Shown here piece by piece: positions 1 to 8,427 of a stretch of 62,391 nucleotides of DNA. The translations under genes and the position numbers were made by a program. The notes below the pieces were generated by a model that was not told where the DNA came from, searched no databases, and saw only the letters and a program-made list of their open reading frames with translations. Every line of letters begins with the position of its first letter. Position 1 is the stretch's first letter. This stretch comes from Candidatus Accumulibacter proximus (GTDB lineage Bacteria; Pseudomonadota; Gammaproteobacteria; Burkholderiales; Rhodocyclaceae): assembly GCA_016709675.1 (NCBI GenBank), contig JADJMH010000028.1:1-62391 (forward strand), given 5' to 3'.

Positions 1-155
1 GGCAACCCGCCGTATCCAACGGACTGGGCTCCGATAAAATCGGTACCCACACCGGAAGGCTGTCCCGATCTTCAGGGCATTGACAGCAACCAGGGAACAG
101 CATCGTTTCCGCCTGAGGCAGGTGAGCCGCCATCGTTAGCGGACATCTTCACGGC
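1..155 (+). CDS. Unidentified partial reading frame cut by the left window edge
   Basis: Frame 1 is open from the first base to the stop at 325-327. The segment up to about base 150 reads like real protein (GNPPYPTDWAPIKS, then GCPDLQGIDSNQG and PPSLADI). Beyond that the same frame only runs antisense through the transposase remnant. I read it as the start or middle of a host gene truncated where mobile DNA joined. I do not recognise the product. A Cys followed by PDLxG with Pro-rich flanks would fit a small secreted protein or lipoprotein, but that is a guess. Confidence 0.3.
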
Positions 156-702
156 GATGGCGCGCTCGAAAACCGCTACTGCCACCGCCATCCGCGGTGA
201 TCAGCAGACGGCGAACATTCGGGTAGGTCACCTGTCCCATTTCACGCCATCAGCGCCGGATGCTCTCGACGGCGAATTCGGCGGTATCGTGGTCGATCGC
301 TGCCTCAGTTCTTCAGCCAGACGATAGGTGCTCCTGCAAGTCCAGCACAGCGGCGACATCGGATCACCACGCGTTGTCGGCTTCACCAAGGCGGCGACAA
401 TCGCTCAGCAAGCGGGCAACCTCGTAAATCGGTCCCTTTCGCCCACCTCCTGCCGCTCGCGCTCGGAGTTGCACGCCTTGCTCCCCGGCCGACATCGGTG
501 CATTCAGTTCACTCAAGCCCGCATGAATCGTCGTGCGCGACAGGCCAGTCGCCTTGGCGACCAAGGTGACGCCACCACGCCCCAGGCTTCGTGCCTCCGT
601 CGCCACCCAAAGGCGAAGCGTGGCCTCATCCCGCCTCCCACACAGCGCTTGATACTTGGCTTCTATGGCTAACTCCTGCTCCATGCTGAAACCATAGGCC
701 AA
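156..702 (-). pseudogene. ISAzo13-family transposase remnant
   Basis: Minus-strand pieces of one transposase are recognisable in order but in different frames. The N-terminal part (from the ATG at 702) carries the helix-turn-helix region ending ATGLSRTTIHAGLSEL. After a frameshift near 375 comes GDPMSPLCWTCRST around 372-330. A deletion then joins this to IDHDTAEFAVESIRR around 300-250, interrupted by a TGA where the family has Trp. Last comes LLITADGGGSSG near 215-170. The family protein is about 400-plus residues, so roughly half is missing, including the stretch between GDPMSPL and IDHDTAEF and all of the C-terminus. No terminal inverted repeats or target duplication could be assigned. It cannot encode active transposase. 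Confidence 0.8.
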
Positions 703-743
703 TCACCACAAATGCTCAAGCTATTCTTTCTTAACGCCTTGGT

Positions 744-985
744 GCCTTCGAGAAGGGCAAGCTTAAGTCGCTTGCAAACAAAGCTGAGCTGTCTCGGTTT
801 AGGGCCGCTGCTCGCGCCGCGGTGATCACGGATCGGCCCGTCAATATTCGACTTTCGTCCCCCGATCTTAGCAATATTCAGGCCAAGGCACTGGAAGAAG
901 GTGTGCCCTAGCAGATGCCAATTGCCGGCATATGCACAAATACGTCGCTGATCGTTTGGCGGAGCGTCCAATGGCAACCGGTACG
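744..985 (+). pseudogene. Decayed CopG/BrnA-type antitoxin
   Basis: The frame from 744 reads AFEKGKLKS, then a segment ending VNIRLSSPDLSNIQAKALEEG, and stops at TAG 909-911 just where antitoxins of this family continue GVPYQTLIASVLHKY. Changing the TAG to Tyr gives VPYQMPIA. A frameshift near 925 then recovers HMHKYVADRLAE, which matches the family C-terminus. These ribbon-helix-helix antitoxins normally sit beside a BrnT-type toxin. No toxin frame is visible on either side, where the ISAzo13 remnant now lies. One nonsense change and one frameshift mean the protein is not made as such. Confidence 0.6.
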
Positions 986-1160
986 CCCGCGGCGGGTACG
1001 CGTTTGTCGTGTTCCACAGCCCTCGCCATCCTCATACCCGAAGCGACGTCGAGCCGGAAAGACTCCTCTCCTGTGGTATCAACTCGTAAGAGGTTGTAGC
1101 GTCTATACACCAACAGGCAGCTTCGCCCCCGCTTCTTTTTCCACGGCAATCACTCGCGAA

Positions 1161-1201
1161 TTGACCAGAATCAAGCGCTCCAAGGCAGGCTTGACTATAC
1201 T
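1161..1201 (+). promoter_or_regulatory. FNR-type box and -10 element upstream of ubiU
   Basis: TTGAC-CAGA-ATCAA at 1161-1174 matches the FNR/ANR consensus TTGAT-N4-ATCAA at nine of ten positions. A -10 hexamer TATACT follows at 1196-1201. With a start site about 8 bases after the hexamer (near 1209), the box centre (1167.5) falls at about -41.5, the class II activator position. There is no good -35 element, as expected for an FNR-dependent promoter. The genes downstream make ubiquinone without oxygen. Confidence 0.7.
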
Positions 1202-1228
1202 TCTCGGCTTCGCTTGACGAGATCGACC

Positions 1229-2242
1229 ATGCCGCGCCGAAAAGTCCCCCAACTGATCTGTCCCGCCGGCAGTCTGCCGGCGCTCAAGGCGGCGATCGAC
1301 CACGGCGCCGATGCGGTCTATCTTGGCTACCGCAACGACACCAATGCACGCAATTTCGCCGGCCTGAATTTTGACCACAAAGCACTGGTCGACGGTATCC
1401 GCTACGCCCAGTCGCGTCGCCGCCAGGTCTTGATGGCGATCAATACCTTCGCCCAGCCAGGCCGAGCGGCCGACTGGCAGCGCGCCGTCGATGGCGCGGC
1501 GGAGCTTGGCGTCGATGCGGTGATCCTCGCCGACGTCGGCCTGCTCGACTACGCCAGCCGCCGTTACCCGGGCCTGCGCCTGCATCTCTCGGTGCAGGGC
1601 TCGGCAACCAGCTACGAAGCGGTCAATTTCGTCCACCGCGAGTTCGGTATCCGGCGCGCGGTGTTGCCGCGCGTGCTGACGCTGGCGCAGGTCGAAACCG
1701 TGATTCGCAACACGCCGGTCGAGATCGAGGTGTTCGGATTCGGCAGCCTGTGTGTGATGAACGAGGGTCGCTGCTGGCTGTCGTCGTACGCCACCGGCGA
1801 ATCGCCGAATACGGTCGGCGCCTGTTCGCCGGCGAAGTACGTGCAATGGGAAAGATCGCCTGGACAGATGACGACCCGTTTGAACGGCATCCTGATCGAC
1901 TGTTTCGACGACGACGAGCCGGCGGGGTACCCGACACTGTGCAAAGGACGCTTCGAGGTGCAGGGCGAAACGTATTACGCACTCGAGGAGCCGACCAGCC
2001 TCAACGTGCTCGAAATCCTGCCCGAGATCGCCCGGATCGGCGTCGCGGCGATCAAGGTCGAGGGGCGCCAGCGCAGCCCGACCTACGTCGCCCAGGTCAC
2101 CCGCACCTTGCGCGCTGCGCTTGACGAACTGGCCAGCGACGATCAGCGGTTCCACGCCAAGCCGGCATGGCTGGCCGAGCTGGCTCGACTGTCCGAGGGC
2201 AGCCAGGTCACTCTCGGTGCCTACGACCGGCCGTGGCGCTAG
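1229..2242 (+). CDS. ubiU: O2-independent ubiquinone hydroxylation protein UbiU (U32 family)
   Basis: This 337-residue U32-family protein works with UbiV to hydroxylate the ubiquinone ring without molecular oxygen. The sequence shows the family opening LICPAGSLPALKAAIDHGAD, the NARNFAGLNF segment, and four cysteines (C175, C182, C199, C238) at the positions that bind the 4Fe-4S cluster in UbiU: SLCVMNEGRC, VGACSP and PTLCKG. EGRQRSP near the C-terminus is also typical. I chose ATG 1229, which matches the family N-terminus; an in-frame TTG lies at 1214. It is the first gene of ubiU-ubiV-ubiT, behind an FNR-type promoter. The long minus-strand frame opposite it is a shadow. Confidence 0.95.
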   Translation: MPRRKVPQLICPAGSLPALKAAIDHGADAVYLGYRNDTNARNFAGLNFDHKALVDGIRYAQSRRRQVLMAINTFAQPGRAADWQRAVDGAAELGVDAVILADVGLLDYASRRYPGLRLHLSVQGSATSYEAVNFVHREFGIRRAVLPRVLTLAQVETVIRNTPVEIEVFGFGSLCVMNEGRCWLSSYATGESPNTVGACSPAKYVQWERSPGQMTTRLNGILIDCFDDDEPAGYPTLCKGRFEVQGETYYALEEPTSLNVLEILPEIARIGVAAIKVEGRQRSPTYVAQVTRTLRAALDELASDDQRFHAKPAWLAELARLSEGSQVTLGAYDRPWR

Positions 2243-2255
2243 CGCGGGAGCGCGC

Positions 2256-3188
2256 ATGAAACTGTCTCTCGGACCGCTGCTCTACTTCTGGCCAAAGCAT
2301 GAGGTCTTCGATTTCTATGCCGCGATGGCGCAAAATCCGGCGATCGACATCCTCTACGTTGGCGAGGTGGTCTGCTCGCGTCGCCAGCAGATTCGCGCGG
2401 CCGACTGGCTGGCGCTGGTGCGCGACCTGAGCGATACCGGCAAGCAGGTCGTCGTTTCAGCGCAGGCGCTGCTCGAGTCGGAAAGCGACCTCAAGTCGCT
2501 GCGCCGCCTGGCTGACGAAATCGGCGAAATCCCCGGCTGCCTGCTCGAAGCCAACGACCTCGGTGCGGTGAATATCGCGACCAGCCGCCCTGGCCATCAC
2601 TTCGTTGCCGGCCCGCATCTCAACATCTACAACGAGGCAACACTGGCCACCCTTGCGCGCTATGGCATGCGCCGCTGGCTGCCGCCACTCGAAGGCGACC
2701 GCCGGCTGATCGAGACGCTGCATCGCAGTCGCCCGGCCGGCGTTGAAACCGAGGTCTTCGTTTTTGGCAAGCTGCCGCTGGCCTTTTCGGCGCGCTGTTT
2801 CACCGCGCGGCACTACAACCTCAAAAAGGACGACTGCCAGTTCAAGTGTCTCGACCAGCCCGAGGGAATGACGCTGCGCACCCGTGAAGGGCAGCCGTTC
2901 CTGACCATCAACGGCATCCAGACGATGTCTGCGCAGACCTGCAACCTGTTGCTACAGGTTCCGGAGCTGCTGGCGATGGGCATCGAGGTCATCCGCATCA
3001 GTCCGCAACCGCGGGCAATGGCTGCGATCATTGCCGCTTTCGACGCCGCCCGCCGAGGTCAGCCAACCGAGCCCGACACTTCCGATTGGGCCCGCGAGGG
3101 GTTGGTCGACGGCTACTGGTTTGGCGAAGCCGGCATCGTGAGCCATCAGCGATCCACACTCACACCCATGGAGGGAACCCGCTCATGA
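2256..3188 (+). CDS. ubiV: O2-independent ubiquinone hydroxylation protein UbiV (U32 family)
   Basis: This 310-residue protein is the partner of UbiU; in known systems the two form a heterodimer carrying two 4Fe-4S clusters. C40 (GEVVCSRRQ), C181 (FSARCFTARH) and C194/C198 (DDCQFKC) match the four UbiV cluster ligands. The start at ATG 2256 is 13 bases after the ubiU stop and fits the family N-terminus MKLSLGPLLYFWPK; the longer frame upstream overlaps ubiU and is not needed. Its TGA overlaps the ubiT ATG (ATGA at 3185-3188), which suggests translational coupling. Confidence 0.95.
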   Translation: MKLSLGPLLYFWPKHEVFDFYAAMAQNPAIDILYVGEVVCSRRQQIRAADWLALVRDLSDTGKQVVVSAQALLESESDLKSLRRLADEIGEIPGCLLEANDLGAVNIATSRPGHHFVAGPHLNIYNEATLATLARYGMRRWLPPLEGDRRLIETLHRSRPAGVETEVFVFGKLPLAFSARCFTARHYNLKKDDCQFKCLDQPEGMTLRTREGQPFLTINGIQTMSAQTCNLLLQVPELLAMGIEVIRISPQPRAMAAIIAAFDAARRGQPTEPDTSDWAREGLVDGYWFGEAGIVSHQRSTLTPMEGTRS

Positions 3189-3637
3189 GCCAGGGCTTTT
3201 CGATTCCCCGTTTCAGACTGCCGGGCCTGGTCTCGGCAATCGGCGCCCATCTGCCACAATGGCCACACTCACTGGCCCTGGCGACGGCGCTCAACGCCGC
3301 AGCCAAACTTGGGCTGCTCCCCGAGGACAGCCTGGCACTGCTCGAAGGGCGAAGCTTTGTTGTTGAGGTGATCGACACTGGAGGACAGGCCTGTTTCCGC
3401 TATCGAGGCGGCCTCTTCCGGCCGCTGTTCACCGCCCCACAGGCGCCGGACCTGTGCTTCCGGGCCAACCTGTCAGCCTTCCTGCAACTGCTGGCACGCC
3501 AGGAAGATCCGGACACGCTGTTCTTCAACCGTGAATTGTCGATCGTCGGCGACACCGAGTTGGGACTGGTGGTCAAGAACATGCTCGACGCCGTCGAGTG
3601 GCCACAACTGCCGACGCTGCCGATCTTTCGCCACTGA
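3185..3637 (+). CDS. ubiT: UbiT, SCP2-domain accessory factor of anaerobic ubiquinone synthesis
   Basis: The protein has 150 residues and a single SCP2-type lipid-binding fold, seen as ALNAAAKLGLLPEDS, FRYRGGLFRPLF and a tail with FNRELSIVGDTELGL. UbiT is thought to shuttle hydrophobic ubiquinone intermediates to the anaerobic hydroxylation machinery. Start ATG 3185 overlaps the ubiV stop by four bases. Length and position directly after ubiUV match the family. The set ubiUVT predicts ubiquinone synthesis under anoxia, for example during denitrification or anaerobic phases. Confidence 0.9.
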   Translation: MSQGFSIPRFRLPGLVSAIGAHLPQWPHSLALATALNAAAKLGLLPEDSLALLEGRSFVVEVIDTGGQACFRYRGGLFRPLFTAPQAPDLCFRANLSAFLQLLARQEDPDTLFFNRELSIVGDTELGLVVKNMLDAVEWPQLPTLPIFRH

Positions 3638-3663
3638 TAGCCGGCGCAAGCCGCGGCCCGGGA

Positions 3664-4632
3664 ATGCCGGCGCGAGCCATGCGGCCCCCACTGCCAGCTG
3701 GTCGCGCCCTCGTCGAAGGTGTCGCCTGCGCGCTGGGCGCCGGCCTGCTGTGGGGACTGGTCTTCGTCGTTCCCCTGATGTTGCCCGACTACCCACCGGC
3801 GATGCTCTCGTTCGGCCGCTACCTCGGCTTCGGTGTCATCGCGCTGTTGCTTGCCTGGGCAGACCTGCCTCGCCTGCAGGAACTGCGCTGGCTCGACTGG
3901 CGAAGGGCTTTCGAACTGGCTCTGGTCGGCAACATCCTTTATTACCTTTTCCTTTCGGCGGCGATCCAGCTAGCGGATGCCCCCTTGCCGACGATGCTCA
4001 TCGGCACACTGCCAATCGTCATTGCCATCGTGTCGAACTTCGGCAGCGAAGCCTTGCCGTGGCGCCGCCTGCTGCCTTCGCTGGTGGTCATCGCGATCGG
4101 TATCGCGCTGGTAAACAGCCATGAGATGGCCTTGCTCGGTGAGCAGCGCAAGGCACACGACCACTTCCTGGGAACCTTGCTGGCGCTGGCGGCGGTCGCC
4201 GCCTGGACTTGGTATCCGGTCCGCAACTCCCGCTGGCTGCGCCAGCGGCCGGCACTGGCTTCCGGCACCTGGGCCGTCGCCCAGGGCCTGGCGACGCTGC
4301 CACTGGCGGCCATCGGCATGGCGGTTGCCGGACTTTTCCTTCGACAGACTGACAGCTTCGACTATCCGCTCGGGCCCTACCCCCTGCGCTACGTCGGACT
4401 GATGCTGACCCTCGGCCTGTGTGCCTCGTGGCTGGGCACGCTGCTCTGGAACCGGGCCAGCAAGCTGCTGCCGACGGCGCTCGCCGGGCAGTTGATCGTT
4501 TTTGAAACGCTGGCGGCCTTTGCCTATGCTTTCATCTGGCGAGGCGCGCTGCCCGGCAGCACGGCGCTGCTCGGCATCGCGCTGCTGATCGGCGGAGTGA
4601 TTCTCGGCGTGCGCGCGTTCCGGGCGGGCTAA
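3664..4632 (+). CDS. EamA/DMT-superfamily permease
   Basis: This 322-residue membrane protein has about ten hydrophobic segments in two halves, for example GAGLLWGLVFVVPLML near the start and TALLGIALLIGGVILGV at the end, the layout of EamA (drug/metabolite) transporters. GLCASWLGTLLWNRASKLLP resembles the conserved loop of the second EamA repeat. The substrate is unknown. The longer frame from 3598 would overlap ubiT by 40 bases, so I prefer ATG 3664 (GGGA just upstream) or 3679. The gap after ubiT is 26 bases, so it may be co-transcribed with ubiUVT, but nothing links it to quinones. It converges on the dead pot operon. Confidence 0.75.
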   Translation: MPARAMRPPLPAGRALVEGVACALGAGLLWGLVFVVPLMLPDYPPAMLSFGRYLGFGVIALLLAWADLPRLQELRWLDWRRAFELALVGNILYYLFLSAAIQLADAPLPTMLIGTLPIVIAIVSNFGSEALPWRRLLPSLVVIAIGIALVNSHEMALLGEQRKAHDHFLGTLLALAAVAAWTWYPVRNSRWLRQRPALASGTWAVAQGLATLPLAAIGMAVAGLFLRQTDSFDYPLGPYPLRYVGLMLTLGLCASWLGTLLWNRASKLLPTALAGQLIVFETLAAFAYAFIWRGALPGSTALLGIALLIGGVILGVRAFRAG

Positions 4633-4650
4633 ACACCTGCCCCGAGCAAG

Positions 4651-5450
4651 TCAGCGCACCTTGATCTCGGTCCACATGCGAGAAAGCAGCCGACGGGTTT
4701 TCGCGTCGAAGTCGCGCAGCATTTCGAGCCGTGGCAAATCGGCAGGGGGTAGGAAGATGCCAGGGTTGCCGGCGATTTCCGGGAGAATGTACGGCGTTGC
4801 GGCGGCGTTCGGGTTGCCAGCCCCGATCAGATTGGAAACATCGGCGGCGTTGGCGCCATCGAGCATGAAATTGATGAACTGGTGCGCAAGGTCGCCGCGA
4901 CTGCCGGACTTGTGCAGGACGAAGCTGTCGACCGCCAGCACCGCACCTTCCTTCGGCATCCTGAAATCGATGGTGAAGGGGCGCCTGCCTTCCAGGGCAT
5001 CCTGCCGGGCGCGATACATGTCGCTCGAGTAGCCGTGGGCGGCCCAGATGTTTCCGATTGCCAGATCCTTGATGTAGGTGCTGTTGGAAAAGGCCGCCCA
5101 GTAGGGCTTGGCACGCAGATCAGCCGCTTGGCCTCTGCCCAGCGCGTGGGGTCAGTCTCCTGCACCGAGTAGCCGAGGTATTTCATGGCCGCGGCCATCA
5201 ATTCGCGCTGGCTGTTGAGAACCGTCACCTTGCCCTTGAGCTTCTCGAGGTAGCGTGGCTCGAAGATCAGCGCCCATGTATGGGTCGGCAGCTTCAGTTC
5301 GGCGAGTCGGCTGGCGTTGTAGCCAAGGGCGGTGGGGCAAAGGCAGAGGCGGGTCTACCAGGGGTCGCGAAACGCCGCTTTGAGGTTCTTCAGATTCGGC
5401 AGCTTTGTCTTGTCAAGCGGGCGCAGAGGCTGGCGCGCAGTTCCTTCATG
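4651..5450 (-). pseudogene. potD: Decayed potD/potF-type polyamine-binding protein
   Basis: Remnant of the periplasmic substrate-binding protein of a spermidine/putrescine ABC importer. It starts at ATG 5448-5450, overlapping the potC stop as ATGA, but after about eleven codons of signal peptide it jumps to the mature segment PNLKNLKAAFRDPW, then a stop. After another loss it resumes at TALGYN in a third frame. The middle (VLNSQRELMAAAMKYLGYS) and the end (MYRARQDALEGRRPF to the stop at 4651) are again in different frames. At least two deletions and three frameshifts are visible, so it cannot yield a working protein. Confidence 0.85.
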
Positions 5451-6233
5451 GCCGCCGCTTTAGGGTATCCGGCGCCAGCTTCGACGCCAGCGCAATCAGG
5501 GTCAGCGTCAGGGCCATCAGCAGGGTCGAGACGGCATTGACTTCGGGACTCACCGCCACCTTGATCATCGAGTAGATCTGCAGCGGCAGGGTGGTGACGC
5601 CGACACCGGCGACAAAGAAGGTGATCACGAAATCGTCGATCGAGAGGGTGAAGCTCATCAGAAAACCGGCCAGGATACCCGGCAGGATCAGCGGGTGAGC
5701 GGAAGGTCTGCAGGACTGGCGCCGAGGTCACGGGCAGCTTCGAAGATGCTCGCGTCCAGCCCGGCCAGGCGAACACGCACGATGATGGCAACGAAGCCGA
5801 TCGAGAAGGTGATGTGGGCGATCAGGATCGAGATCAGGCCCAGCGTCAGATCGAGCACCTGCCGGAAGAAAAGCAGCAGCGAGACGCCGAGCAGGATCTC
5901 GGGCATGGCCACCGGCGTCAGCACCAGGAAAGGCAGGCAGCGCAGGAAGCCCGTCCGCCAGCGCTGCATCGCGATGCCCGCCATGGTGCCGAGCACAGTC
6001 GCTATCGTTGCCGCGGTGAGTGCGATGAACAGCGAGTTGACGGCTGCGTGCAGCATCTCGGTGTCGTCGAACAGGACCTCGTACCAGCGGGTCGTGAAGC
6101 CGACCCACTCGGCGTTGAGCAGCGAGTCGTTGAAGGAAAAGATCACGACCACGGCCAGCGGCAGGCAGAGAAAGGCATAAACGGTCAGCGCTGCAGCCCG
6201 GAGCCACAGCGAATGACGACGCCGGGCCATCAT
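5446..6233 (-). pseudogene. potC: Frameshifted potC-type polyamine ABC permease
   Basis: The frame from ATG 6231-6233 encodes a good PotC N-terminus and membrane segments (LPLAVVVIFSFNDS, AVNSLFIALTAATIAT) up to EAARDLGASPADLPLT, the EAA loop that contacts the ATPase. It then goes out of frame near 5690-5700. The remainder continues in another frame as MSFTLSIDDFVITFF to LAPDTLKRRP and the stop at 5446. A single indel in the EAA loop therefore splits the gene. Its start overlaps the potB stop and its stop overlaps the potD start, the compact spacing of a once-intact operon. Confidence 0.85.
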
Positions 6234-6873
6234 GCCCTCCCCCGGCGGGGCCGCGCGGCCCACACCGAAAGACCGGCCAGCGCCAGCAGGGTGCAGGGCA
6301 ACAGCAGCGACAGCGTCGAACCGAGAGGCCAGTCGCGATTTTCGAGAAACTGCTCCTTGATCAGATTGCCGATCAGGATGTCACGCGTGCCGCCGAGCAG
6401 TTCGGGAATGGCGAACATGCCGAGTACCGGAATGAAGACCAGCGCCGCGCCAGCCCAGATCCCCGGCAGCGAGAGCGGCAGGGCCGAGAAGGATGATCCA
6501 GGCGTAGATACGGATCAGGAAGTTGCTCGCCAGCGGCAGGATGACGAGCAGCACGAGCAGATCGCGGTGACGCTTGCTGCTGCGGGCGATCAGCCAAACC
6601 AGCGGATACGCCAGCAACAGACAGATCAACGTCGTCGCCGCGGCGACCAGAAGCGAACGGAAGAAGATCTCGGCATAGACCCAGTCGCCGAAGAAAAAGC
6701 GGTAGGTTTCCAGCGACAGGGTCAGCTACCCATTCTGCACGGCCGGCACCAGGCCGCCGAAGTCACCAGGCTGCTGGAAGGAGGCACCAACCATCAGCAG
6801 CGCCGGCACCAGGAAGAAGACGAGCAGGAACAGCGTCGGCGGCAGGCTAACCAGCCACTTGGTCAGCGGCGCG
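6230..6873 (-). pseudogene. potB: Decayed potB-type polyamine ABC permease
   Basis: Pieces recognisable in order are: LTKWLVSLPPTLFLLVFF (N-terminal membrane segment), a premature TAG after VPAVQNG near 6725, LICLLLAYPLVWLIAR and SNFLIRIYAWIILLG. A jump in a new frame leads to LPLSLPGIWAGAALVFIP and MFAIPELLGGTRDI, then the normal end. About 100 residues between the YAWIILL segment and LPLSLPG are gone. The 5' end is fused to the broken end of potA, so the start codon has been lost. Confidence 0.85.
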
Positions 6874-7179
6874 CGCCAGCGCAACCCGTTGCTTCTGCCC
6901 ACCGGACAATTCATGCGGGAACAATGTGTAGCTCTGGAAGACCGTATGGACCGGTCTCTTCTCGGGTGGAATGCCGACGAGGGGCTGCACGTCGAGCAAC
7001 AACTCGCCCGCGTCGGGCTCATCGAAGCCGGCGATCAGGCGCAACAGCGTGGTCTTGCCGCAGCCCGACGGACCTACCAGGGTAAAGAACTCTCCGCCTT
7101 CGATCGACAGGCAGACGTCATCAACGGCCTTGATCTCGCCGAAACGGCGGCTGACGTGACGATTATTGAGGAGTGCCAT
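6847..7179 (-). pseudogene. potA: Doubly deleted potA-type ABC ATPase
   Basis: The N-terminus is good (SIEGGEFFTLVGPSGCGKTT carries the Walker A motif; FQSYTLFPH is the Q-loop). After FPH the sequence jumps straight to ELSGGQKQRVALARA, the ABC signature, removing the helical domain. Immediately after ALARA it runs into potB sequence, so Walker B, the H-loop and the regulatory C-terminus are missing. Two separate deletions in one gene and fusion with the next show that the operon is dead. A family member is about 350-370 residues; here 110 remain. Confidence 0.85.
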
Positions 7180-7417
7180 GGTGCATGTAGTTTAGTTCAT
7201 CAACCCCCTGGTCGTGTAGTGACCTGCGGGCGGGAGTCACCAGCCAACGTATGGCGAAAGCGTGGCCATGCCCGGTGGCGGCGCGCCGTTTGCATCCACC
7301 GCAGGCGTTCGCCTAGAATCTGCGTATGCCTGCTGGCGCGCGCTCTGCAGAGGATAGCAAGGCACTGGCCAGAACGAGCGCAGGAAAGAGGTTTCGCCTG
7401 GACGAAGTCACGCGGGG

Positions 7418-8416
7418 ATGCGCATGAAGGCCATGATTCTGAATGCCCAAGGAGATCTGTTGCGGCTCGCCGACCTGCCCAGACCAAGCCCGGACGCCGA
7501 CCAGATCCTGCTCGAAGTACGGGCCTGCGGCGTCTGCCGCACTGACCTGCACGTCATCGATGGCGATCTGGAGAAACCCAGGCTGCCGCTGATTCTCGGC
7601 CATGAAATCGTCGGCATGGTGGTCGAAAAGGGTGCCAGGGTGGAGCGCTTTGCCCTCGGCCAGCGCGTCGGGGTACCCTGGCTGGGACGCACCTGCGGCC
7701 ATTGCCACCACTGCACGAGCGGGGCAGAGAACCTTTGCGACGCGGCCGAGTTCACCGGCTACACGCTCGATGGCGGTTACGCCGAGTTCGCGCTGGCGGA
7801 TCAGCGCTACTGCTTCTCGCTGCCGGATGAATACTCCGACGCCGAGGCAGCCCCGCTGCTTTGCGCCGGACTGATCGGGTATCGCTCGCTCGTCGCCGCC
7901 GGCGATGCGCAGCGTCTGGGCATCTACGGTTTCGGCGCCGCCGCGCACATCATCGCGCAGGTCGCTTGCTGGCGGAAACGCCAGGTATTCGCCTTCACCA
8001 AGCCCGGCGACACCAATGGGCAGGATTTCGCCCGCCAACTCGGCGCTGCCTGGGCCGGCGGTGCCGACGAGGCCCCACCGGAGAAACTTGATGCAGCAAT
8101 CATCTTCGCGCCGGTCGGCGATCTGGTTCCGCAGGCGCTTCGACACACGCGCAAGGGCGGAACGGTGGTCTGTGCCGGCATCCACATGAGCGACATCCCC
8201 GCGTTCCCCTATTCCATCCTCTGGGGAGAGCGCTGCCTTCGCTCCATCGCCAACCTGACCCGACGCGACGGTGAGGAATTCTTCGCTATCGCCCCGCGGG
8301 CCGGCGTCAGGACCGCAGTCGAAACGTTTCCCCTGTCATCGGCCAACGAGGCCCTTGAGCGACTGCGCAGCGGTCAGCTACGAGGTGCCGCGGTTCTGGT
8401 CACCGGCAAAGGATAG
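7418..8416 (+). CDS. Zinc-dependent alcohol dehydrogenase family protein
   Basis: A 332-residue medium-chain dehydrogenase. Catalytic zinc site: CGVCRTDLH near residues 37-45 and GHEIVGMV near 67-74. Structural zinc site: the cysteine cluster CGHCHHC with a further C in ENLCD. The nucleotide-binding loop is GIYGFGAAAHI rather than the usual GxGxxG, as in the subfamily often annotated as zinc-binding alcohol dehydrogenase family protein (AdhA-like). The substrate is not predictable. ATG 7418 or 7424 can both start it. The gene stands alone between the dead pot operon and the convergent DUF1302 gene. Confidence 0.85.
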   Translation: MRMKAMILNAQGDLLRLADLPRPSPDADQILLEVRACGVCRTDLHVIDGDLEKPRLPLILGHEIVGMVVEKGARVERFALGQRVGVPWLGRTCGHCHHCTSGAENLCDAAEFTGYTLDGGYAEFALADQRYCFSLPDEYSDAEAAPLLCAGLIGYRSLVAAGDAQRLGIYGFGAAAHIIAQVACWRKRQVFAFTKPGDTNGQDFARQLGAAWAGGADEAPPEKLDAAIIFAPVGDLVPQALRHTRKGGTVVCAGIHMSDIPAFPYSILWGERCLRSIANLTRRDGEEFFAIAPRAGVRTAVETFPLSSANEALERLRSGQLRGAAVLVTGKG

Positions 8417-8427
8417 AGCGACGCCGA

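Noticed and set aside
669..977. A 102-codon minus-strand frame between the transposase remnant and ubiU
   Set aside because: Runs antisense through the antitoxin remnant; no protein features.
1103..2257. A 384-codon minus-strand frame opposite ubiU
   Set aside because: Antisense shadow of ubiU in GC-rich DNA; Arg/Gln/Asp-rich with no recognisable domain, while the plus frame is a perfect UbiU.
5814..7085. A 423-codon plus-strand frame across the pot region
   Set aside because: Antisense to recognisable potB and potC remnants; composition dominated by Gln, Arg and Asp, typical of a shadow frame.
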